From: an uncultured Eubacteriales bacterium
GTDB lineage: Bacteria; Bacillota; Clostridia; Oscillospirales; CAG-272
DNA: 5,172 nt
Assembly: GCA_934526185.1 (NCBI GenBank)
Contig: CAKTAA010000137.1
Coordinates: 1 to 5,172 of the forward strand
Direction of reading: 5' to 3'
Shown: positions 1-5,172 of the stretch, in pieces
How positions within the stretch are numbered: position 1 is the stretch's first letter
Layout of the letters: every line of letters begins with the position of its first letter
Translations under genes and position numbers: made by a program
The notes under the pieces: model-generated
Told to the model about the DNA's origin: nothing
Seen by the model: the letters and a program-made list of their open reading frames with translations, nothing else
The model's database searches: none

Positions 1-60
1 GAGACTCGTTTTATTTTTCACGCGATTCATAGCATTCTGATAAACAAAATATATCCTTGA

Positions 61-1656
61 CAAATCTCGTCTCAAAAATCAATTGTAGAAAAATACGCAA
101 AGGAAAACGGATTTAAGAATACCAAGTTTTTCGTAGATGACGGATATTCTGGTGTAAGTTTCACAAGACCAGCTTTTATGGAACTGATGGAACTTGCCGA
201 AGCAGAAATGGTTGAAACAATCATCGTCAAAGTCCATTCAAGGCTTGGACGAAACCGCCTTGTTATCGGTCAGCTTCTAGAAGAAGATTTTGTGCGTTTA
301 AATGTTCGGTATATCGCGATTATGGATAACATTGACACGAAAGACGGACTGAGTGATTTTCTTCCTGTGCAGGATTGGTTTAATGAAATGCACGCTAAAA
401 ACACCTCAAAGAAAGTGCGTGCGGTATTCCAAAACAAAGGTATGTCGGGCAAGCCATTAACAACAGTTATTCCATACGGCTACAAGAAAAATGAATCTAA
501 CCCTGATGAATGGCTTGTTGACGAGGAAGCAGCTGAGGTTGTGCGAAAAATATTCAATCTATGCGTTGCGGGTTACGGTCCGACGCAAATCGCAAATCAA
601 CTTTCCTCGGAGAGTATTCCCACGCCGACTGAATATTGGCAATCACAGGGCAGAAAGACATCGGCATTACCTGCTGTTCCACATAAATGGGCTGCAAGGA
701 CGGTTGCAGATATTCTTAAAAGACAGGAATATATCGGTGATACAGTAAATTTTCGTTCTACTACACGCTCATTTAAAGATAAAACAAAAATTGAACGACC
801 ACGAGAAGAATGGAAAATCTTTGAGGATACCCACGAAGCTATTATTGACAGGGAAACTTGGGAGCTTGTGCAGACACTTCGGGCAAACAAACGCAGACCA
901 AACCGCACAGGCGAGGTCAGTATGTTTTCGGGATTGCTTTACTGTGGGGATTGCGGCGAAAAGCTGTATTACAGCGTGACGAATAATTATAGTCGAGAGC
1001 AGGCATATTTCTTCTGTTCCAACTACCGCAAGAATACGGTAAACTGTACTGCCCATTATATCCGAGAGAAAGTAGTCTATGCCTTGGTGATTGAAAGTCT
1101 ACGGCGTGTTTTGTTTTATGTACAGGCATTTGAAAAGCAATTCGTACAGGAACAGCTTGATAAATCAAGTGAAGAACAGAAAAAGGAGCTTGCCAAGAAA
1201 CGCCGAGAGCTTGCGAAATCCGAAAAGCGTATTTCAGAATTAGATGTTTTATTTCAGCGGATTTATGAGGACAATGTATCGGGTAAATTGACTGACGAGC
1301 GTTTTGCGATAATGTCGGCAAACTATGAAGCAGAGCAGAAATCGCTCAAGGAAGTGGTTGCTATGCTGCGTAATGAAATTGAAGCACAGGACGATAAAAC
1401 CGCAAATGTGCTTGCGTTTGTGGAAAAGGTTAAGCGATACACAGAAATCAAAGAACTTACGCCTGCCATAGTCAATGAGTTTATCGACTACATTATGGTT
1501 TCAAAAAAGCAGGTCATAGACGGCAAAACCGTATATCCGATTGACATTTACTACAACGGTGTTGGCATCATTACAGCCCCATCTGCTGAAGAATATGAAG
1601 AAATGTTCCAAGAACGCTTAAAACAAAAGCGTGCAAAGGAACAAAAAACGGCATAG
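61..1656 (+). pseudogene. Large serine recombinase, N-terminally truncated remnant
   Basis: This is a site-specific recombinase of the large serine (TnpX/TndX-like) class, which excises and integrates mobile elements. In-frame homology starts right after a stop at 58-60, with text resembling the usual S-I-S-x-Q-K...EKYAKENGF region, so the first 25 or so residues carrying the Y-x-R-x-S catalytic motif are absent. The first ATG is at 178. Numbering from it: the end of the resolvase fold includes SRLGRN (21-26); a Recombinase domain spans about 93-235 (GKPLTTVIPYGY onward); a zinc ribbon has C256, C259, C280 and C290; a charged coiled coil covers about 325-405 (ELAK repeats); and a DUF4368-like C-terminus covers about 425-480. 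The rest of the frame is open, so the loss is recent or only the 5' end was replaced. The base composition is more AT-rich than in the downstream genes. No ribosome binding site or convincing start lies upstream. Without the serine it should be inactive. The family call is firm; the exact breakpoint is not. Confidence 0.88.
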
Positions 1657-1681
1657 CCACGAATGACTATACCGTAATTTA

Positions 1682-1746
1682 TCAGAGCCGCCCTCGTCCC
1701 CTTCACTTCCTTATGTGAAGGGGACGAAGCGGTTGCGCTTCAGAGC
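1682..1746. repeat. Hairpin cluster flanked by 7-base direct repeats
   Basis: A perfect 13-base-pair stem is formed by 1694-1706 and 1715-1727 with an 8-base loop; the left arm contains CGTCCCCTTCAC. Four further pairs (1688-1691 with 1729-1732) extend it across a small bulge. A second, alternative hairpin pairs 1726-1731 (GAAGCG) with 1736-1741 (CGCTTC) around a 4-base loop. An outer stem can form between GCCGC (1687-1691) and GCGGC (1745-1749). The direct repeat TCAGAGC occurs at 1682-1688 and 1740-1746. The unit lies between two convergent genes and could act as a bidirectional transcription stop, but neither side carries a T-run. It could equally be a small palindromic intergenic repeat of the REP or MITE kind. 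The structure is seen directly; its role is inferred. Confidence 0.6.
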
Positions 1747-1763
1747 GGCGTTGTCCTGCAAAT

Positions 1764-2714
1764 TTAATATGCTTTCTTCCGGAGCGCTACGAATGCTGTT
1801 CCGCCCATAAGAATTGCGGCAATTGCAAAGTCGATTATGGAATTGTCGCCTGTCGGCTGGTTCTGTTCGGGATCTGTCGGAGCGGGATCGCTTCCTTCAC
1901 CGGAGACAGTTCCAACTTTGATGTCGTCGAAATAAACGATATCCTGAGCGGCGATTCTTTCCTCCGTTTCGTCCGTGATTTCATTGTATCCGTGCTCGTC
2001 GATGCGAAGCGTCGTAATTCCGTTCATCGTCTCGTGATAAGTATAGGTGCCAACGACCTCGTTATTCAGAACGATGGTATACTCATTTGTACCCAGCTTG
2101 AAAACTGCGGTCAGAACGTAATCCGTATTGGCTTCCAGTCCGGTCTTGACCACCTGCAGCGTATCGGCCGCCGCGCCGCCGTTCCGCGCCAGAATGGAAG
2201 GCGCTTCGGTACCGTCATCCGGATTGTTGCGCACGGCGAAAATATTTGTGGTTCCCTCGCCCCAGCCGGCCGGATCCGTCGTTGCGGTTCCCAGCATTAC
2301 CGTAAAGCCGTAGGTTCCGAGCTTTTCAAAACGGAACGCAATCGATACCGCGATTTCGTCCGCCTCGCCGTATTCGGTAGACAGCGTAAAGAAACGAATG
2401 TTTGTGGTTGCGGTACCGCTGAAGCCCTCGCGGACCAGACGCAGGGAATTCGTACCGCCGACCTTGTCGGCTACGATCTGGCCGCCCTGCTCGTGATCCT
2501 CCATGCCGCCGTAAACCGCGCCCTTAAAGCCCTCGGGCTTTCCATCCGGATTCTGTTCTTCATTGAACAGCACGTCGCCGGCCTCATAGGCGTTGAAATC
2601 TTCATCTAAAATCGTCGCATTAATCGTCTTGTCCCATGCAGCCGCGGAAGCGGGCAGCAGGGCAAGAGCGGCAAGTACGGCGACAGCTAAAATCATACCT
2701 AAAACCCTTTTCAC
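1764..2714 (-). CDS. Secreted concanavalin/LamG-like surface protein
   Basis: This 316-residue protein is predicted to be exported and held at the cell surface. The GTG start at 2714 is chosen because GGAGG sits 8 bases upstream; a TTG five codons earlier overlaps that site and is rejected. A signal peptide occupies about residues 1-26 (K2, R3, a hydrophobic core, then PASAAA). The body, about 34-270, is rich in predicted beta strands and opens with ILDEDFNAYEAGD and closes with YFDDIKVGT, a pattern common in concanavalin-A/LamG-like jelly-roll domains. A Pro/Asp-rich linker (275-286) leads to P-T-G-D (287-290), a hydrophobic helix (292-311) and the tail LRKKAY, which resembles a sortase sorting signal with a variant motif. 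Glycan binding is a reasonable guess from the fold, but no catalytic residues can be named. It is transcribed alone, away from the divergent operon. The export call is strong, the fold call moderate, and the ligand unknown. Confidence 0.85.
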   Translation of the reverse strand: MKRVLGMILAVAVLAALALLPASAAAWDKTINATILDEDFNAYEAGDVLFNEEQNPDGKPEGFKGAVYGGMEDHEQGGQIVADKVGGTNSLRLVREGFSGTATTNIRFFTLSTEYGEADEIAVSIAFRFEKLGTYGFTVMLGTATTDPAGWGEGTTNIFAVRNNPDDGTEAPSILARNGGAAADTLQVVKTGLEANTDYVLTAVFKLGTNEYTIVLNNEVVGTYTYHETMNGITTLRIDEHGYNEITDETEERIAAQDIVYFDDIKVGTVSGEGSDPAPTDPEQNQPTGDNSIIDFAIAAILMGGTAFVALRKKAY

Positions 2715-2722
2715 CTGAAAAA

Positions 2723-2727
2723 CCTCC
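2723..2727 (-). promoter_or_regulatory. Ribosome binding site deciding the GTG start
   Basis: The minus strand reads GGAGG here, 8 bases before the GTG at 2714-2712. An in-frame TTG at 2729-2727 overlaps this site and so cannot use it, which supports the shorter protein beginning (V/M)KRVLGM, a typical signal-peptide start. Confidence 0.85.
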
Positions 2728-2756
2728 AAATAATAAAATATAATAAGACTATGGGG

Positions 2757-2785
2757 ATAGTAATATATTTGAAATAAAATGTCAA
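2757..2785 (-). promoter_or_regulatory. Sigma-A-type promoter of the secreted protein gene
   Basis: On the minus strand a perfect -35 box TTGACA (2785-2780) is followed after 17 bases by TACTAT (2762-2757), which matches 4 of 6 bases of TATAAT. Transcription would start near 2750, giving a leader of about 35 bases before the GTG start. The spacer is AT-rich. The boxes are seen directly; their activity is inferred. Confidence 0.6.
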
Positions 2786-2811
2786 TATCTAAAATGTTAA
2801 AAGCGGGATAA

Positions 2812-2840
2812 TTGTGTTTTTATACATTTCATGTTACAAT
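2812..2840 (+). promoter_or_regulatory. Extended -10 promoter of the E2-like/GNAT operon
   Basis: TACAAT (2835-2840) matches 5 of 6 bases of the -10 consensus and carries the extended TGn element (2832-2834). TTGTGT at 2812-2817 is a weak -35 box at 17-base spacing. Transcription would start near 2847. This places the GTG at 2814, the longest possible start of the downstream frame, inside the promoter and argues against it. The promoter points away from the minus-strand promoter at 2757-2785. Confidence 0.55.
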
Positions 2841-2885
2841 ACCCGTGTTAATCTGAAAATGGTTACCGCTGAGATTGCGATATAT

Positions 2886-2891
2886 GGGGTG
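2886..2891 (+). promoter_or_regulatory. Ribosome binding site for the E2-like gene
   Basis: GGGGTG lies 9 bases before the ATG at 2901 and 12 bases before a second in-frame ATG at 2904. It is a moderate match to the anti-Shine-Dalgarno sequence. The other in-frame starts (GTG 2814, ATG 2859) have no comparable site, so 2901 (or 2904) is preferred. Confidence 0.55.
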
Positions 2892-2900
2892 AACTGTTAT

Positions 2901-3800
2901 ATGATGCAGCTGAAAAGAAAATTCGGGGATCGCTATGACGGATACAGGGTAAAAAAGGTAGACCCTTTTTTTCTGCTGATTCCGCATATCATGCCTGACC
3001 GTGTCGACAGTCAGGTGTATTTTTCCGACGAGATCGAAATCACGGCTCTGGAAAAATTTGTAAGAGAACACGGAGAAACGGATCTTCCGGGGCTTAAAAT
3101 GTACCATGTAATGATAGCGGCAATGATCCGTCTGATTTCTCAGAAGCCGTATCTTAACCGCTTTGTAATGCGCGGAAAAATTTTTGCACGGAATTATATT
3201 ACAATCTCCATGTCAATCAAGCGGGGAAAGGGCGAAGATGCCTTGACGACGGTGGTCAAGCCGCGTTTCGAGCCGGAGGACACGTTAGCCGACGTGGTTA
3301 GAAAGTTCAACGAGGCGGTTGAAGAAAACAGGAAGACCGAAACGGAAAACGATACGGACAATACCGCTACGATTGTCGGAAGGCTTCCTGCTTGGCTTGT
3401 CCGCTGGTTCGTAGCATTCATGTTTTTTCTGGATAAACGCGGGCGTCTGCCCAGGGCTATCAACCACGCCAGCCCTTTTCATACAAGCATGTTTCTGACA
3501 AATATGGGATCTCTGGGAATCCGGCCGATTTACCATCATATTTATGAATTCGGAACGACCTCCGTGTTTGTGGGAATGGGCAAGAAGGAAACGATATATG
3601 AAACGAAATCTGACGGCAGCATCGTAAAACGCCGCAAAATGGGGATCAAGGTTGTTGCCGACGAACGCATCTGCGACGGAAATTATTATGCAACTTCAAT
3701 GCGGTCTCTCGCGCGGTATCTGCACAATCCGGAACGCCTCCTGGTGCCTCCGGAGACGGTTGTGCTGGATGACGGAATCGATATGAAAGGCCGTATCTGA
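2901..3800 (+). CDS. Stand-alone E2-type (2-oxoacid dehydrogenase) acyltransferase-fold protein
   Basis: This 299-residue protein matches the catalytic core of dihydrolipoamide acyltransferases, the chloramphenicol-acetyltransferase fold that moves acyl groups between CoA and an acceptor. It has no lipoyl or E1/E3-binding domain, so it is not an ordinary E2 subunit. Visible landmarks are the helix YHVMIAAMIRLISQKPYLNRF (about 68-88), the strand ITISMSIKRG (100-109), the F-L-T-N-M-G-S-L-G-I segment (198-207), which corresponds to the TxSNLG region of E2 enzymes, GTTSVFVGMG (218-227), and DERICDG (254-260), which aligns with the DHRxxDG active-site motif. The usual His is Glu255 here, while Asp259-Gly260 are kept. 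A helical, hydrophobic stretch (163-178) follows a charged linker. The start at 2901 is chosen from the ribosome binding site and the promoter position. The gene is first in an operon with the GNAT gene directly after it. The fold is confident; the substrate and activity are unknown, and a non-catalytic or differently tuned role is possible. Confidence 0.85.
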   Translation: MMQLKRKFGDRYDGYRVKKVDPFFLLIPHIMPDRVDSQVYFSDEIEITALEKFVREHGETDLPGLKMYHVMIAAMIRLISQKPYLNRFVMRGKIFARNYITISMSIKRGKGEDALTTVVKPRFEPEDTLADVVRKFNEAVEENRKTETENDTDNTATIVGRLPAWLVRWFVAFMFFLDKRGRLPRAINHASPFHTSMFLTNMGSLGIRPIYHHIYEFGTTSVFVGMGKKETIYETKSDGSIVKRRKMGIKVVADERICDGNYYATSMRSLARYLHNPERLLVPPETVVLDDGIDMKGRI

Positions 3801-3801
3801 A
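3786..3801 (+). promoter_or_regulatory. Coupled stop/start and internal ribosome binding site
   Basis: The E2-like gene ends in TGA at 3798-3800 and the GNAT gene's ATG begins at 3801 with no spacer. AAAGG at 3786-3790 lies 10 bases before the ATG, inside the upstream gene. This arrangement suggests that ribosomes finishing the first gene restart on the second. Confidence 0.55.
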
Positions 3802-4304
3802 TGCCGGCTTTTACTATAGAAGAAATGACGGAGAATTCCGCTGCGCAGATCGCGTCCTGGAAATATCCTCCGCCTTATGAGCTCTACAGCTTCGGCGGCA
3901 ATGCCGCAGAGCGGGAAGAGCTTCTGAACGGGCTGCATTTTGCAGCTTATCAAGCTTCGCTCGGCGAAGAACCGTGCGGCTTTATCGCTCTGGGCTGGTC
4001 GGCGCAGATTCAGGATCCCGGCCTGCGAAAAATCTACGACGATGAAGCGTATACGGATATTGCCTTCGGCCTGCGGCCGGATTTATGCGGCCGGGGATAC
4101 GGAGCGATCTTTGTGCAAAGCGCCGTGGATTTTATACGCTCTCTTTTCCCGGAAGACGGCATCCGCCTGACGGTAGCCTGCGAAAACAAACGGGCCTGCC
4201 GTCTTTATGAGAAGCTGGGCTTTCGCGAAATCTATTCGTTTGAAACGCGCTGCGTGGAAGCCGTCCAAGGACGGCCGCTTTCCATGAAAATTATGATCCT
4301 TTAG
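3801..4304 (+). CDS. GNAT family N-acetyltransferase
   Basis: This 167-residue protein of the GNAT (RimI-like) superfamily transfers an acetyl group from acetyl-CoA to an amine of an unknown substrate. The N-terminal part has W-K-Y-P-P-P-Y-E-L-Y (20-29), seen in a small-molecule or peptide GNAT subgroup. A central strand ends in DIAFGLRPDLCGRGYG (86-101); its C-G-R-G-Y-G is the pyrophosphate-binding motif A, with Cys96 at the position that is often Arg or Gln. Motif B follows as V-A-C-E-N-K-R-A-C-R-L-Y-E-K-L-G-F (125-141), with the typical Asn129 and Tyr136. The length is normal for a single-domain GNAT. The gene abuts the E2-like gene, is probably co-transcribed and translationally coupled with it, and meets the amidohydrolase gene tail to tail with a 4-base overlap. 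The family is sure; the substrate cannot be read from the sequence. Confidence 0.93.
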   Translation: MPAFTIEEMTENSAAQIASWKYPPPYELYSFGGNAAEREELLNGLHFAAYQASLGEEPCGFIALGWSAQIQDPGLRKIYDDEAYTDIAFGLRPDLCGRGYGAIFVQSAVDFIRSLFPEDGIRLTVACENKRACRLYEKLGFREIYSFETRCVEAVQGRPLSMKIMIL

Positions 4305-5095
4305 TCGAGGTTAAAAAATTTCAGCGCGTTGCCGGACAGGATCTTTTGACGTTCTTCCGGAGTGAGCGGCAGCCGATTAAACCGTTCCAACTCATCCTTG
4401 TGACGCCACATCGGAGAGTCGGTCCCGAAAAACACCCTGTCCGTTCCGTGCTGGCGGATAATTTCTGCGGCCCGCTCCGGCGAAAGGAACATCAAAGCAC
4501 TGCTGGTATCTATATAAAGTCTCGGATGACCAAGGTAAACGCTGACCTCGTCCCAGCAGCGGTATCCTCCGAGATGCGCGCCGATGGCAATCAGCTTCGG
4601 AAACTTTTCCAAGACTCTGTAAAGACGGACGGGCTTGGAAAATTCATACCGGTCGTCTCCCGTATGAAACAGGATCGGCAGACGTCCTTGCGCCGCTTCG
4701 TAAATCGGATATGCCGCCTCGTCATCAATATTGAATTTCTGAAAATCTGGATGCAGCTTGATTCCTCTCAGATTCATGGCCAGCATTCTGTCGATTTCGC
4801 CTTCGATATCCTCATATTCCGGATGAAGAGAGCCGAATCCGATAAATTCCGGATGCGCCGTTTGCTCTGCCGCGATAAAATGATTGATCGACTGTACCTG
4901 ATGGGCGGTTGTAGCCGTAGAGCTTACCAGATATTTTTCCACTCCGATCGTCTTTCCGTCTTCCAATAAATATTCCGGCGTTCCCCTGATCTGCATTTTG
5001 ATTCCGTAAAAATCTCCGATTGCCCCGACGGCCTTCTCTGAAATCTTCATGGGGAAAATATGCGCATGCATGTTGATAATCCGTTCCGCTGCCAT
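4301..5095 (-). CDS. Amidohydrolase-family (Amidohydro_2-like) metal-dependent hydrolase
   Basis: This 264-residue TIM-barrel hydrolase or decarboxylase belongs to the amidohydrolase superfamily. The start at 5095 is set by GGGAGG, 8 bases upstream; an in-frame ATG at 5125 lies beyond that site and is not favoured. Metal and active-site signatures appear in order: H-A-H (10-12) after strand 1, GIKLHPD (111-117, with His115), LFHTGDD (142-148, with His144), AHLGG (173-177, with His174) and FFGTDSPMW (222-230, with Asp226). The end, GNALKFFNLD, is the usual closing segment of the family. Relatives include 2-amino-3-carboxymuconate semialdehyde decarboxylase-like and other small-molecule hydrolases; the substrate here is unknown. 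It lacks a signal peptide, so it should be cytoplasmic. It has its own promoter, is transcribed alone, and converges on the GNAT gene with a 4-base overlap. All the expected metal ligands are present, so it is probably active. Confidence 0.92.
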   Translation of the reverse strand: MAAERIINMHAHIFPMKISEKAVGAIGDFYGIKMQIRGTPEYLLEDGKTIGVEKYLVSSTATTAHQVQSINHFIAAEQTAHPEFIGFGSLHPEYEDIEGEIDRMLAMNLRGIKLHPDFQKFNIDDEAAYPIYEAAQGRLPILFHTGDDRYEFSKPVRLYRVLEKFPKLIAIGAHLGGYRCWDEVSVYLGHPRLYIDTSSALMFLSPERAAEIIRQHGTDRVFFGTDSPMWRHKDELERFNRLPLTPEERQKILSGNALKFFNLD

Positions 5096-5103
5096 TTTCA
5101 CAA

Positions 5104-5109
5104 CCTCCC
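5104..5109 (-). promoter_or_regulatory. Ribosome binding site of the amidohydrolase gene
   Basis: The minus strand reads GGGAGG here, 8 bases before the ATG at 5095-5093. It fixes the start and makes the upstream in-frame ATG at 5125 unlikely. A small inverted repeat (5115-5119 with 5127-5131, AGCGG/CCGCT) lies between this site and the promoter but does not cover the site. Confidence 0.85.
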
Positions 5110-5140
5110 TGAAAAGCGGCGGCAAACCGCTAACTGTTTC

Positions 5141-5169
5141 AGTATAGCAAAATGGACGGCTTCCTTCAA
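5141..5169 (-). promoter_or_regulatory. Promoter of the amidohydrolase gene
   Basis: On the minus strand TTGAAG (5169-5164) is followed after 17 bases by TATACT (5146-5141), a 5 of 6 match to the -10 consensus that is preceded by the extended TGn element. Transcription would begin near 5134, leaving a leader of about 40 bases that contains the ribosome binding site. Confidence 0.65.
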
Positions 5170-5172
5170 TAC

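Noticed and set aside
57..62. Perfect TTGACA -35 box upstream of the recombinase
   Set aside because: No acceptable -10 box lies 16-18 bases downstream (AATTGT region), and the position falls at the start of recombinase homology, so chance is likelier.
1..73. Short inverted ends GAGAC (1-5) and GTCTC (69-73)
   Set aside because: Only 5 bases match, and one copy sits exactly on the window edge; this is at chance level.
1992..2609. 205-codon plus-strand open frame
   Set aside because: It lies antisense within the secreted protein gene, has no ribosome binding site, and its product has no recognisable domain.
2765..2788. Imperfect inverted arms ATATTTGA / TCAATAT over the minus-strand promoter
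   Set aside because: They could be an operator, but the region is so AT-rich that a 7-base imperfect match is not convincing.
2814..2900. 29-residue N-terminal extension of the E2-like protein from GTG 2814
   Set aside because: The GTG lies inside the -35 box of the likely promoter, has no ribosome binding site, and the added residues do not look like part of the fold.
4346..4969. 207-codon plus-strand open frame
   Set aside because: It is a shadow of the amidohydrolase gene, whose motifs and ribosome binding site are clear on the other strand.
5115..5131. Small hairpin AGCGG/CCGCT in the amidohydrolase leader
   Set aside because: The stem is only 5 bp and does not cover the ribosome binding site or resemble a known riboswitch or attenuator.

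Overview
The window looks like a piece of a Gram-positive Clostridia genome, probably a gut member of the Oscillospiraceae or Lachnospiraceae. This rests on the style of the genes: a Firmicutes-type large serine recombinase with a DUF4368-like end, a secreted protein whose tail resembles a sortase signal (P-T-G-D, hydrophobic helix, R-K-K), strong GGAGG ribosome binding sites, and a mix of an AT-rich mobile-type gene with more GC-balanced neighbours. No marker gene fixes the species.

Layout. Positions 61-1656 (+) hold a large serine recombinase whose N-terminus, with the catalytic serine, is missing; it is best read as the remnant of an integrated element. A compact hairpin cluster lies at 1682-1746. 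Next come a secreted, probably surface-held, concanavalin/LamG-like protein on the minus strand (1764-2714) and a short AT-rich divergent promoter region (about 2715-2900). A plus-strand two-gene operon follows: a stand-alone E2-type acyltransferase-fold protein (2901-3800) and a GNAT acetyltransferase (3801-4304) that starts on the base after the E2 stop. On the minus strand, an amidohydrolase-family metal hydrolase (4301-5095) converges on the GNAT gene, overlaps its stop codon, and has its own promoter near the right edge.

How they work together. The two acyltransferase-fold genes are almost certainly co-transcribed and translationally coupled. The secreted protein and the amidohydrolase have their own promoters, and nothing in the sequence ties them to the operon's function. 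The recombinase is probably a leftover insertion whose right end falls before about 1763.

I see no clear new multi-gene system. The points most worth a second look are the E2-like protein with Glu in place of the usual catalytic His, the hairpin unit flanked by a 7-base direct repeat, and the X-P-T-G tail of the secreted protein. There are no tRNA or rRNA genes, CRISPR arrays or riboswitches that I can support.
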